This document shows positions 11,987-23,457 of a stretch of DNA of 64,000 bases, piece by piece. The translations under genes were made by a program, and so were the position numbers. The notes beneath the pieces were generated by a model. It ran no database searches, was not told the origin of the DNA, and worked only from the letters and a program-made list of their open reading frames with translations. Source of the stretch: Pyrenochaeta sp. MPI-SDFR-AT-0127 (lineage: Eukaryota; Ascomycota; Dothideomycetes; Pleosporales; Cucurbitariaceae); assembly GCA_020747015.1 (NCBI GenBank), contig JAGTJM010000002.1:1178001-1242000 (forward strand), given 5' to 3'. The first letter of the stretch is position 1. The number at the start of each line of letters is the position of its first letter.

Positions 11987-13058
11987 ATGCACGCCGAACA
12001 ACGCCATCTGCCAGACCCAACCAAAGTTGGGACTAATGGAAAACCTGGAGGAAGTCTGGAGTCCGTTGTGAGTGTAGTTATTGCTCCTAAGGCGTAAGTT
12101 ATTCACCACCCTTGTTCGTAGCTGTCCTGACTTTGGTAGGGAAGGGGATTATATCCAGCTGGCGCCCATTCTCCGCGACCCCTTCCACGATCATAGTGGC
12201 TCGTCTAGTTCCACAATGTTGAGACACGCTTCGATCTCATCATCATCTTCGTCCGAGCACTCAGGTTTCCATCTGTCTCGCTCGGGTTCCCCAGTCACCA
12301 ACCCTCGTGAGCCCTTGTACCGTCAATCTCCATCGATGAACAGGCTTGCGATGACCTATGGGCATCTGCATCACCCATACCACATAATCAATCCACTGGC
12401 AGCGCCAAATCAAAACTGCCCTTCGTGCTTGCAAGCGGGCGAGAATGTACCAGTAGATGTTGGCAAGGCATGTCCTCAATGTGGGCACATAAATGCCATG
12501 AGCAAGACTGCCGGGAAAGTTTCACGCCGAAAACGCACTGATCGGAAGCACTATTCGCGTCTTGGGAACAATAACGCCAAGCCCGAAAAGGCTTCAAAGG
12601 AAGAAGGAGAAGCTGGCCGACGTTACGACCACAGTTTTTGGTTCGCTAGCCTACAAAACATGTTGCTAAGCATCAACCCAGACTTCGCTCATGTTGCCGC
12701 TCAAGGACATGGCAAGAGAAAACCAGGCTGGACTCCACTCAAGTGCAACAACGTCTCCGAAGATGTCAAAGAAGGTAGCGGTATTAATCCACTCGCCTAC
12801 AACAAGTCCAATATTTTTGAATCGACATATCAAGTTATCGGGGACTCGACAAGGATCATCGATGACGTTGTTCAGGAGCGTGAGACTCTTGAGTATGAGA
12901 TGAATACACTGCTCCAGTCGACAGCTTCTGTCGATGAGCTTCGACGCTTTCTCGAGCGCACTTTGAGCAGAAGGTGGGCTAGTCGGGTTGCCACATCTAG
13001 CGACAGTCGGGGCGCCGAAGGCTTTGTTTCCCCCCTTCCCTCGAGGACAAGAATTTGA
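11987..13058 (+). CDS. Unrecognised serine-rich protein with a Cys4 motif; 3' end uncertain
   Basis: I do not recognise this family. The model has exon 1 at 11987-12093 (GTAAGT donor) and exon 2 from 12140, giving about 341 residues if the frame is followed to the TGA at 13056. Visible features are a serine-rich stretch (SISSSSSSEHSG), a possible zinc-binding module CPSC...CPQC within about 25 residues, and a basic segment (SRRKRTDRKHYSR). Near the end is a likely coiled coil (DDVVQERETLEYEMNTLLQ...DELRRFLERTL). Downstream of a possible donor at 12974 the +1 frame encodes a strong membrane segment, LKYTTVLFVLLLLTALV. I could not find a splice that joins the frames, so the true C-terminus may contain a transmembrane anchor missing from this model. 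Confidence 0.55.
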
Positions 13059-16000
13059 ACGCCTCAAATATACGACGGTCCTGTTTGTATTATTGCTTCT
13101 GACGGCGTTGGTAACAAGGTTTGCGTGGGAGGTGGTCTTGCCAGTGTTCTGGCTACAGCGAGCACCAGTCTGTTGTCACTCGTACACAAGTTTGGCAGAA
13201 TTGTCCCAAAAGTTTTCCCATATTTTTTTCCAAAGCAGCGGCGTTTTCTCCAAGGACTTAGGTCTTCTACTTGTCTGTCTTTGCCGCATGTGCACATACC
13301 GTCTCTTCAGCCTCGGTTGGGAAAGAGATCCACTTCATATTGGTTTTTATGTCTTCTCTTGGTGCGCAGATTATGACAGACTTTGCGAGCTACATGTACA
13401 CGAATTTCTTTGCCTCTGGTATTGGGTAAGCCTAATTACGGTAAACATTAGGTAGAAGACGAAGAAAGGGGCATGTAATACATCCACGCAGCCGTTTCTC
13501 CATGCTTGGAAGGCGCGACCAAGTAATTCACCTCTTGCAATCGAGCTTCAACCATCCTGGCCCCGACTTTCCTTGTGAGCCCTCCCACATTCTGTCAACA
13601 CACTATTTCACGCTGGATGGGTAAAGCAAGGTCCATCCACTTGCCTCTTTTCCTCTAGCCTGGTTAACGGTTCCGGCTTTGAAGTTCCGCTGCACGACAT
13701 GCTCCTTCCAATCACTTTCGCGGCGATTACTCGCGTCTCTGCACGCATGACAGCACCCGGCGTGCAGTGACGCTCATTCTGAACAGTTAGCAGCAACCCA
13801 GGGGATCCTGGCCACATCATCATGATACGGTAACGCAGTCAGCGCTGAAGGATTCCCGCACTCTTGCCGCAGAATAGCGAGGTTCGTGCTACTTCAACTT
13901 TTCTGGGTCGCTGGGCAGCTCAGACGGCGCTACACTCGAGTCAACGGGTGGACACAGCCGCTGCCTGTTCATCGAGTCTCTGCGCCTATATGCGGTGCTC
14001 TGACGAGCCCTTGCCCTATCAACCGTTACCAGCGCTTTGCTCGAATACAAGATAACGCTATCCGTGCTGCTGCGCCTGTGTAACAGAATTTAGCATACAA
14101 CAGAAGGAGCATTCACAACACGAACATGTTGTTATCGGCGTTCGTATGAGAGTTGAAGCTTGTTTCATTGCTGCCCAGTATTCGTAATCGCGTACCGCAG
14201 GAAGGCTTGCAGCCACTACATCAACTGCGGCAACCATCAGCTGTCCCATCCACATACTGGCCCGCGGAACATTAAACATTGGCCAGCGAATCTATCCTAC
14301 GAGGCGGTAAGATTGACGGTGAAGACTTGTCTTCTTTTTGCTCCTCGTCTCGAGACTGAAGGAGTTTAGTCCATGCTACAGCTCGCTCTTGCAACATCTG
14401 CCTAGTCTGCAATGTTTGAACTCGGATAACGTGGCTTCTTGGCTGCCTCAGTGGGCTGACAGTGTCCTCTAGTTTCCACATGAATTATCCGGTGTTCGAT
14501 TACCGTGCAGCTTCCATGGAATCCCTTCTAAACCGGGGTATTACCGCATGTTAACGACCGAAGACAATGTTCTCAATTGTCTAGACTCCTGGAAAGAGAC
14601 ACAAAGTGAAGTAGATCTCGGAAGCTATCGGCAGCATGCATGAGGGTGGTTGTCAAAGCCATGACCTTCAGGGTGAATCAAAAGGGCCGAACTGACAATG
14701 GTTGTTTCTACGGACGAATTGCTGCCGTGGCGCCTGGTCGGATCTATCACCGACCTAGTCTAGCGAACGTTTCGAATTGCTCATTGCGGGAGCCAACCCA
14801 CCAGCCATGTGGAAATATATGAGGCCTCTGTTGCTTCGACCTGTCGCTTTGAGCCCAGCTTGCCGCACGACTTTAGACCTCATTTCAAACGGCTACGCGC
14901 GTGCATCCTTGTCCGCCTCTGAAACTGTGCTGAATGATAACCGGCATTGTTATTGTTTTTTTGACAACGGCTATGCAGACAATCCTTCTGCAGAGGGGTT
15001 TATGCGCGGGAGTTGTGACACAAGAGGCGAGAGCCTGGACGGTGCGGAAGGTGAGTTCGAGCCAACACTTGTGCAAGTTTTCCTTTGCTGGGCTTGACAC
15101 TAGCATCTCAATTTTGGTCGGGCCGATGCTAGACTCAAGTGCAGACAACTCAGTGAGAGCTCGTTGGTCTGAGCGAATGTGATGGCTGTCAAATGTGGCC
15201 AAAGAATCGATGTCATCATGATATGCGCTAGTCTCCCCGGTCCCTTCGTACCTTCGTCACCTCAAAAGATGAATGGATCGAAGGGATGTTTGTGGTACCT
15301 AGTAGCGTCAGTATTCAGCTCAGGTGAAGCTAGTGGTGTCCCAAGCCCATAGAGCTCACCGGAAGCCTTCCTAGGGTCAGTCCGACAGCTCGCTATATTG
15401 TTACACATATGCACACCTCTCATCGAGACACCTTATTGCCCTCCCTCTCCTGCTCCAGGAGCTTTTATTGCACGAAGCGTGGACCGGGGAGTCCAAATAA
15501 TTGTCTCTGCTAGGGCGGCAAGAGGTAATGGCCACTAGCACTTTGCATGCATCGTGTTATGTCGTCCCTTGGGCTCCCTTAGGATTGTGCAACACAGTCT
15601 GGGACAAATTTGCGTCTCATAGGTTTATCCCCTTCTTGCCACAAACTGGGATTTCTTCCTCAAAAGGCTTGTCCTTCTTGCTCCTTCGCGGTCGATCAAA
15701 CCATGGTGCCGGTCTCTTGGCCTTCAATGAAATCGAACTCTCTTATGTCATGAACTTTGTTGAATTCCAATCTCTTCTCACGCGAAGCTGCAGTATCGAA
15801 ATGGCCACGGGTACTTGGACAGGCTGAGTTCGAGTTCGCAGATATTGATGGTGCTTGTTTCAGGCATCCCGTCGACCTGGAGTAAGACGGTATAGCCGCT
15901 AAGGTGCGGGCCGCAGCAACTAGATCCTTACAACTCAGATGACGTAGCTACGGCCTGTACGCGTCTGTAAACATGAGGCTCATTTTTCGCCGTGACTGTG

Positions 16001-16680
16001 ACGAAAGTTTGCTTGTGAGGCTTACTTCGCGAGCCTCGTCTTTTGACGGCTGTGGCGCTCAGCTAGTGCGGCATGACATCGGTGTTTCATGGACCAACGA
16101 ATAGATTTGACGTGCCTTGAGCAAGGGTTGTACACGCGACTTTGCAGTTGTTTGCGGGAGACGCGAATGTCTACTCACAATGCCAGAACGAACAACCTCT
16201 GCGCGGGAAGAATGGCAAGCGCAGCGAATTAGTGAACCCAACAAGCCAAGCTCCATGGTCGTAGAGCGTCGTCATCGGTGGACCTATCGCGATTGATCCA
16301 CAGCTAGCGTCTGTCACGTACTCAGGGTTCAAGAAAGTTTCTCTGGACGTTTTGTTCTCAATCACATTCGCTCTTCACTTGCCGCTCCTTCCTCTCCACA
16401 CTCTTTTACAGAAACACGCATTTAACACTTGTTCAGCCTGTCGCTTCCGTACCTCGAGCCCGAGTCTTCCGCGACGTCGTAAGAGAACTCCACGTAGATT
16501 TGCGCTCCGGCGTCCAGCACCGGCACGCTGGATTCACCACAGTCCCGATCACCGCCTCTCCACTCGCAGCGAGAAACAAGTAATACAGACAACGTCCGAG
16601 CGCGGAGTTCGTCAATACGGATATCGCAGAGCAGAGGGGAGGAGGAGGAGAAGGAGCACGCAGCCGGACATCGGTTCAAC
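13059..16680. other. Long intergenic region
   Basis: About 3.6 kb. The first 400 bp may belong to the preceding gene, because hydrophobic and basic protein-like frames continue to about 13455. The rest shows only short, overlapping frames without motifs. The final 330 bp is probably promoter and leader of the mannosyltransferase. No RNA gene or transposon was recognised. Confidence 0.5.
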
Positions 16681-18156
16681 ATGCTCGTGGGCAAAGGCTA
16701 TTCGTGGAAGGCTGCTAGAGCACGGCTACCACCCCCACGGCATATAATACACACCGCACGAAGTCCACGATTCCTGTTGCCATTGGCTCTGCTTACCGCA
16801 ATCATTCTGCTATGGCGGTCAATGGGATCTGCCGCCGGTGAGATGCAGAGGTATGTGTGGATTCTGGGTTCAATTGCAGCAGGTTGCTGCAGACACTGGC
16901 GATGCGTATGACTGGATCTTCTGCTAATTGTCCAATTCCAGATTCTACTGCTGGGGCCCCTCAAAATCACCGATGCATCTGACACCAAATGAGAACGAAG
17001 AGTGGCATGCACATCTCAATACACCCGTTATATTCAACCACCACAAGCCAATTGAGGTCAACCGCAGTGACATCGAGCATGTCGACCTCAATGGGATCAA
17101 GTCTACTGTCGACGCAGCCCGGAACAAAGAGCGCGTGTTGATCCTAACACCCCTCCGCGATGCTTCTTTCTACCTCCCTAAACACTTTGACCTTCTCACA
17201 CAACTCACGTACCCGCACGAGCTGATCGATTTGGCGTTTCTGGTTGGGGATACAACAGACGACACAATGGCAGCGCTAACCTTGGAGCTCGAGAGGGTTC
17301 AGAATAATCCCGAGGTTGCCTTCCGGTCGACGATGATTGTGGAGAAGGATTTTGGCATCACAGTCTCGCAGGGTGTGGAAGATCGACACAAGTACGAGTT
17401 CCAGGGCCCGAGGAGAAAGGCGATGGGCAGAGCACGGAACTATTTATTAGCGACTGCCATGAAACCAGAGCACAGTTGGGTGTATTGGCGGGACGTAGAC
17501 ATTGTCGACAGCCCTGCGAAGATCATCGAGGATTTTGTAGCCCATGATAGGGATGTGCTTGTTCCGAGTGAGTGCACCAGGTGTTCAGCAACGCGGGGCC
17601 AGTGCTAACGTGGCTTAGATATATGGTTTCACAGGTACAAGGAGGAAAATGGCAAAATGATTGATATCGAAGGAAAATGTACGTTGCATATCCAGCCTCT
17701 CGGTGTATGTTGTTGCTAACATAGCCAGTCGACTACAACTCCTGGCAAGAATCCCCCGAAGGCCTCAAGCTGGCTGCTTCTCTTGATAAAGACGTTATAA
17801 TTGCTGAAGGTAATTTTCCTATCTCACACATACCTTCAGCTCACCTTTTGCTCTTACTGATACAATTCACAGGCTATAAAGAACTCGTTACAAATCGGCG
17901 CCACATGGCCAAACTCGGCGACTGGCGCGCCGACAAAGACGAAGAAATACCCTTGGACGGCATCGGCGGCGTAAACATCATCGTCAAAGCAGATGTGCAC
18001 CGTTCTGGCATTAATTTCCCTTGCTATGCGTTCGAGAATCAAGCCGAGACCGAGGGCTTTGCGAAGATGGCGAAGCGTGCAGGTTATGGCGTCTATGGCT
18101 TGCCCAACTACGTAGTCTGGCACATCGACACGGATGAGAAGCCGGGCAATGCCTAG
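16681..18156 (+). CDS. Mannan polymerase subunit, Anp1/Van1/Mnn9 family (GT62)
   Basis: This Golgi type II membrane mannosyltransferase subunit should help extend the alpha-1,6 backbone of N-linked mannan. Five exons (16681-16850, 16942-17567, 17619-17678, 17729-17809, 17873-18156) give 406 residues. A membrane anchor lies at about residues 29-47 (LLPLALLTAIILLW). Family marks are RVLILTPLRDASFYLP, LIDLAFLVGDTTDD, and the metal/sugar-nucleotide DXD site RDVDIVDSP at D241/D243. DYNSWQES, GGVNIIVKADVHRSG, FPCYAFENQAETEGFAKMAKR and GLPNYVVWHIDTDEK follow. Two exons of only 60 and 81 bp are framed by short introns. The IWFHRYK and FDYNSW segments suggest Anp1 or Van1 rather than Mnn9, but I cannot settle the paralogue. 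It ends convergently with the SPF45-like gene. Confidence 0.92.
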
Positions 18157-18776
18157 CGAGAGTACTCCCCTGGACTGTTCAGGTAGTGAGAGAGACAAGA
18201 GGAGAGAAATGAGACAGTGTGCATATATACCTTGGAGTTGGGGCGCATAGTCGATATCACTTGACGACTAGGATTCAAGCATTTTGTAGACGCATGTTGG
18301 GGTTTGTACCATACAAGCAATATAGATCTCTGTACGATTGATTGGCTGATTGATAGAAGAAGACTGTGCAAAGAGCATAGCAAGCGAATGAGCGGTGTAC
18401 AACATAGCGAGTTGTAATCCCACAACACTGCACGATACGCCAAGTAGAGAAGAATCTAACAATCGTAGTACAAAGGAAGGAGCTTGACTAGATATATTGG
18501 CTTTGAATCAAGATCGACCCTCGCAAACTCATATTCATACATGTCGGACTACGGTGTGAACCTAATCATGATGCCGGAACTGTTCCCAAGACGACGAACC
18601 ATGTCGTCCTTGAAAATCATATTTACGCGTACCAACTAGCTGAAAGCACGCTTTTCATGTGATCCATCCTACAAAATCATGCCAAAAGAAGCATCCAAGA
18701 GAACTCTTAAAGTGGTGTGGTAGGCACTCTGGCTAGTGCGCAATCACGTAACTAAACACCGCGAAGACTAGTCCAT
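18157..18776. other. Convergent 3' flanks
   Basis: A 620 bp spacer between two genes ending toward each other. It is AT-rich and probably holds both 3' UTRs. No gene is seen. Confidence 0.6.
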
Positions 18777-20477
18777 TCAATAATCGTATATGCCAGCGTG
18801 GAACTTGCGCTCATCATAATACTTCGCACGGATCTTTCTTCCCCTGAATTCCCAACCCTCATCAAATCGATTGACTGCGTTAAGAGCACTCAAAATAGAC
18901 TTGAAGTGAATGTACACTACGCCATCTTTGTTGCTCTCGTCGAGTTGCACATGCTCAACCGGGCCAAACTACGCAAGGTTAGTATTGCATGGTTCTTCTA
19001 TAGGGAAATCCTTACTTTGGTGCTGAAAGCTTCGCCCATGTCTTGTCTAACTCCACCGTCGTTCCGTTCAGAATTTGCATCCCAGTCCACACCTTCGACA
19101 CAACCCCAGGTAACGACAACGCATGACTCCTCGCCAAACTTTCCGGGCTCATCTTTCTGCGTTCGCATACCGCCACGGACGTCCCAGACTTGTTGAGACT
19201 TGACCTTGCCTCCTTCATCGTCTAGCGTAGAAGCACCTTGCGGCACCTTGCGCATTTTGACCTCGAGATGGGTGACAACACCATCACTATTCTTTCCAAG
19301 GCCTTGACCCTTCTTGTAGCCCATCTTGGCCATCATCGCCTCTGCTTTGCTAATCTTGGGCCGCTTAGCGGGGCGTTCATCGTATGCTGGATCGCTATTG
19401 GCATCGTCCATCTGGACATCAGGACGCTCATAGCGCACAGGGGGAGCCGAGATGGTTGCATTCGCATAGCGGACTGGTGGTGCGGATATAGTCGCACCCT
19501 GATACGCTGTCGGCGCCGAGATAGGAGTGGCTGATGGTGGGGGCGGTGGAGGTGGTGGGTAGTCGTCTGTGACGGAGGGTGGAGGTGGGGGAGACACGTG
19601 TGAGGGAGGCGGAGGTGGTGCTTCATATTGTGTGGCTGGTGGAGGTGGCGGAGGAGGAGTGCCCCGCTGTTGTTGTGAAAGACGTATGCGTCGAGTATAA
19701 GCATCCTCTCCAGACTGGTCAGAAGCTGGAGCAATTGGGTCGTCGTATGAGGTAGGTGGAGCAAAAGATGGTTTCGCAGTAAAAGCTGGCGGCGTGGAGC
19801 TGGAAGAGGAAACAGGTCGAGAAGCCTTGACCACTTCGTCCTCATCGAGGGATCTGGATTGAGCGGCAGCACCTCGTAAGAATGCGTTGAAGCCTTCCTT
19901 TTTACGTTGATAGCCGCCACTAGCCCGGTATGCCCTCAGGTTCGAGTATCGTTCAGGTTTGTGCGGAGCCTGGGGATTCCATTGTCCAAAAAGCTTGTTG
20001 AACTTCTTCTGCTCTCTCTTCCTCTGCTTGTCCTCCCAGTTGCGCTGTCTGCGCTCTTCGATAATGGCAGCGTCGTCATCTGCAGTGCTTCGGTACCAGT
20101 CGATACCGTGTTGCTGTGTCGTAGTGGTGGTGGCTGCCGGGTCCGACGAGGCGGTCGCAGACACCAGGGGCATGAGGGGCTTCTTGATGGGTGGGCCAGC
20201 TCGTTTCGCCTGGGGCCGCTTAATGTTGTGTGGATTGTGAAAAGCTGCACATTCACATAAGTCGTGATCAAGACAGAGGTGTGGAGCAAATCAAGTAGAT
20301 ACCAGGTGCTTTCCTCTGTTGCTCGGCCTTTGCCTGCTCTTCTGTGTATTTGACAGGCGCAGCAGAGGCGACGGTAGCCGAAGCATAAGGATTTGGAAGG
20401 CTCTTCTGAGCATATGGATTCGGTAGACCATAAGGATTGGGCAGGCCTTGCGGCTTCTGTGGTTGCTGCGAAGCCAT
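18777..20477 (-). CDS. SPF45/RBM17-like splicing factor (G-patch and UHM)
   Basis: This is a nuclear pre-mRNA splicing factor; the family acts in 3' splice-site recognition and alternative splicing. Exons 20477-20303, 20244-19016 and 18968-18777 give 531 residues. The N-terminus has three LPNPY units, then a charged helix around WYRSTADDDAAIIEERRQ. Residues about 254-298 are proline runs. A duplicated ATISAPPVRY motif comes just before the G-patch (about 360-402: MMAKMGYKKGQGLGKNSDG). The C-terminal RRM-like domain (about 430-531) is completed by exon 3, which reads FGPVEHVQLDESNKDGVVYI and then FEFRGRKIRAKYYDERKF, the layout of a U2AF-homology motif. The last intron has a textbook ACTAAC branch site. 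It is divergent from the CoA ligase gene. G-patch plus UHM is the diagnostic order for this family. Confidence 0.9.
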
Positions 20478-20952
20478 GTTAGCAACGATTGGGGGTCGGC
20501 GCAAGTGCTGCTCCAATTAATGGCAACTGCTGGACTGCACACCGCTGTCTGCTGGGGACAAGGTTAAGAGGACAAGTGGCAGGCGCAGGGCGCGTTGAGA
20601 TAGACGAGCAGGTGCGGGTTTCCTGGTTCGTGGTAGGAGCCATTGCGAAGACGGCAGTCGCGTCCGCTGCTCCCCACGCTAAGCCCTGTCACGTGAGCCT
20701 GCAGCGCTGCAGGGACCGGCTCGCGGATCGCGTCATGCAATACTATCTACGGAAACGGTTTGGGCCGATAACAGTCATTCTTTTCTCTTGACACATCTGA
20801 GCAGGCTCTGGTGCGAGGATTAGACCATTAGATCTTGTATATTAGCGTTGTTCACTCTTTGCAGGTACTCCGGAGCCCAATTGACCATACAATGCTCGAA
20901 AGCTAACTTGCTCAGCATCAACACCTCTCTTATCTCTAGTAATCCAGTCATC
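20478..20952. promoter_or_regulatory. Divergent promoter between SPF45-like and PCS60-like genes
   Basis: A 475 bp spacer between divergent starts, GC-rich in its middle with a CTGCAGCGCTGCAG palindrome near 20700. Protein-like frames run into both leaders only by chance. No specific factor site is assigned. Confidence 0.45.
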
Positions 20953-22614
20953 ATGTCGCCAACCACGTTGGAACACGCCTTCTCCAAGGACTCCTCATCG
21001 ACCGCCGTCATCGTCCCTGGCAGTCCAGCCCTCACTATTTCTTATCAGAGGCTTGCTGCCGACGTGAAGGCCTTCCAGCAACAGTTGGCAAGAGTGGGCG
21101 TCTCCGCCGAAGCAGCTGTGTCCATTGCCCTACCGAACACGTACGAGTTCATCGTCTCGTTCATCGCGGCATCATGGCAGAGGGCCATTGCGGCTCCCTT
21201 GAACCCAGCGTATAAGCAGTCAGAGTTTGAGTTCTACATTGACGACCTCAGCTCAGCGATTGCATTGGTACCCAAGGGTGCCTTCGCCAAGGATGCTGCG
21301 GCGGTTCGAGCAGCGAGGAAATACAATGCGGCGATTGCTGAATGCTATTACAACGGCAGAGAGGTGGTGCTGGATGTCAAGGAGACCGGGAAACTGGCAG
21401 GCAAAAGCGCCCCAATTGAGTCTGCACAACCAGACGATGTCGCGCTGGTATTACACACAAGTGGGACAACTGGACGACCCAAGGCCGTGCCACTTACGCA
21501 CCGCAACCTCTTACGTACCATGAAGAACATTCAGGGAACCTACCAGTTAACGCCAAAGGATCGCACCATGCTCGTCATGCCTCTTTTCCACGTGCATGGT
21601 CTGCTCGCTGGTTTCCTCGCGCCCTTGGGTTCGGGAGGCTCAGTTGTTGTACCGCCCAAGTTCTCGGCGTCTGAATTCTGGAGGGATTTTAATGAGCACA
21701 AGGCAAATTGGTACACAGCTGTGCCAACGATTCATCAGATACTGCTCAAGAGTCCTCCCCCCAGCCCGAAGCCGGAGATCCGATTCATCAGATCATGTTC
21801 GTCTCCCCTCTCGCCGAAAACATTCCATGAACTTGAGAAGACTTTTGGCGCCCCCGTATTGGAGGCGTACGCCATGACCGAGGCCGCGCATCAAATGACA
21901 AGCAACCCTCTTCCCCCTGCCCAGCGGAAGCCCGGCAGCGTGGGACTTGGTCAAGGCGTAGAAGTCAAGATCCTCGACGACGCTGGCAAGGAGGTTCCAC
22001 AAGGCAAAGAGGGAGAAATTTGCATCCGAGGCGAGAATGTTACCAAAGGCTACCTCAACAACCCCGCCGCTAACGCATCTGGCTTTACCAAAAATGGTTT
22101 CTTCCGTACTGGAGATCAAGGTAAGAAAGACACAGAGGGCTACGTAATTATCACAGGCAGGATCAAAGAGTTGATCAACAAGGGCGGAGAAAAGATTAGT
22201 CCGATTGAGCTCGACAATTTGATTGCACAGAACCCCGCTGTGGCTGAAGCCGTAAGCTTCGCAATCGAAGATGAGATGTATGGCCAAGACGTCGGCCTCG
22301 CGGTGGTTGTCAAGGAGGGCCAGAAGCTGACCGCGGGAGAGCTGAAGGCCTGGCTGACGGACCGTGTCGCCAAGTTTAAGCTTCCCAAAAAGGTACGTTG
22401 ACATCCAACCAGATTCATAGCTTGGCAACATGTTCTAACAGTTGACAGATCTTCTTCACCGATATCATGTATGTAATCTGTTAGGGGTGACCGGGTTGTG
22501 AGACACGTATACTGACTGCTCAACTTTAGGCCCAAGACTGCGACGGGGAAAATCCAAAGGCGCCTTGTCGCCGAAGCCATGCTGAAGCAAGAAGAACCCA
22601 AGGCCAAGCTATAG
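20953..22614 (+). CDS. PCS60: Peroxisomal AMP-dependent CoA ligase (PCS60/FAT2-like)
   Basis: This acyl-adenylate-forming enzyme makes CoA thioesters in peroxisomes; the yeast and plant relatives act on oxalate. Exons 20953-22392, 22449-22468 and 22530-22614 give 514 residues. The adenylate P-loop is TSGTTGRPKA at about residues 169-178, followed by PLFHVHGL, YAMTEAAHQM, GFFRTGDQG and the GRIKELINKGGEKISP hinge. The catalytic lysine segment is PKTATGKIQRR. The protein ends in AKL, a C-terminal peroxisome targeting signal (PTS1). The middle exon is only 20 nt but is needed to restore the family sequence IFFTDIMPKT. I chose the ATG at 20953 because the frame upstream has no ATG. Confidence 0.92.
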
Positions 22615-23457
22615 TCTTCCTCACATTGCTGCACAAACCTGCCCTGTACTGTACTATATTACTGTTTCTGGATGATCGCCAGAGTCCCTGCATGTAGTCG
22701 CCATACATCCAGAACCCTGCAGTCGCACCGATAGATTGGATAGAGCTACACCAACCACGTCATCACCCTTTAGTCTCTTTCTCTTACTGTACTGCATTAA
22801 TCTTTCGCCTGTATCCAATTCACAGCCACCTCTCACAATATGTGGGGCACATCGCGCAACACGTCGCCAATCGTACGCTGATCCTGGCTTCACGAAACTG
22901 ACGCGGCCCGACCCCACAGCCCAGACCGTTGCACACAGACTTCGTTTTAGGACGCAATTCTCCCATCCCCGCGCGCAACCGCTCAGATGCCTTATCCGTG
23001 ATGTCCCTTCTTCTTACAGATTGTCTCCGCATCCAAATGGCGCTTCTCTTTTGGGCACGTTCTATCCCGTGTTTGGTGTGGCGCCTATTGGAGCGATCCT
23101 TACGGGCAAAGCTGAACGACCAGGCTGAAGCCGTACGCCTTTCAGCCCCCATATGCCGTGTCTTGGAGGTTTGTCTACTTTGGAGTGTGCATGCAGATGA
23201 GCTCGCGAGATATATTAAGAACTTCTCCAGGCAGGCTGCACTGCCTTGTGCTCTTAAATTTCCCCGCATACTCCGTCTTCATTGTCCTTTGCCAGTACCT
23301 CTTTCCGTCAATTCGGACTTCGCACAATTTTTTTCTCAGCACTGACCGAATTTCGCATTGTCGGACATTTTCTAATTTGATCTCCTTTTCCGTCTTCCGA
23401 TGAGGCTGGCTACATTGGTCGAATAGGGCATCCCACCCAGCATCATCCCCGCGCGTC
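22615..23457. other. Intergenic, leader of the Cys-module gene
   Basis: About 840 bp between same-strand genes. Short overlapping frames look like chance. The 3' half is pyrimidine-rich and likely includes a promoter and leader. Confidence 0.55.

Noticed and set aside
18998..19920. Histidine/leucine-rich frame overlapping the splicing factor
   Set aside because: It is the alternate-phase reading of the proline-rich exon.
21793..22431. 212-codon antisense frame inside the CoA ligase gene
   Set aside because: It lies opposite a well-conserved coding exon and has no motif.
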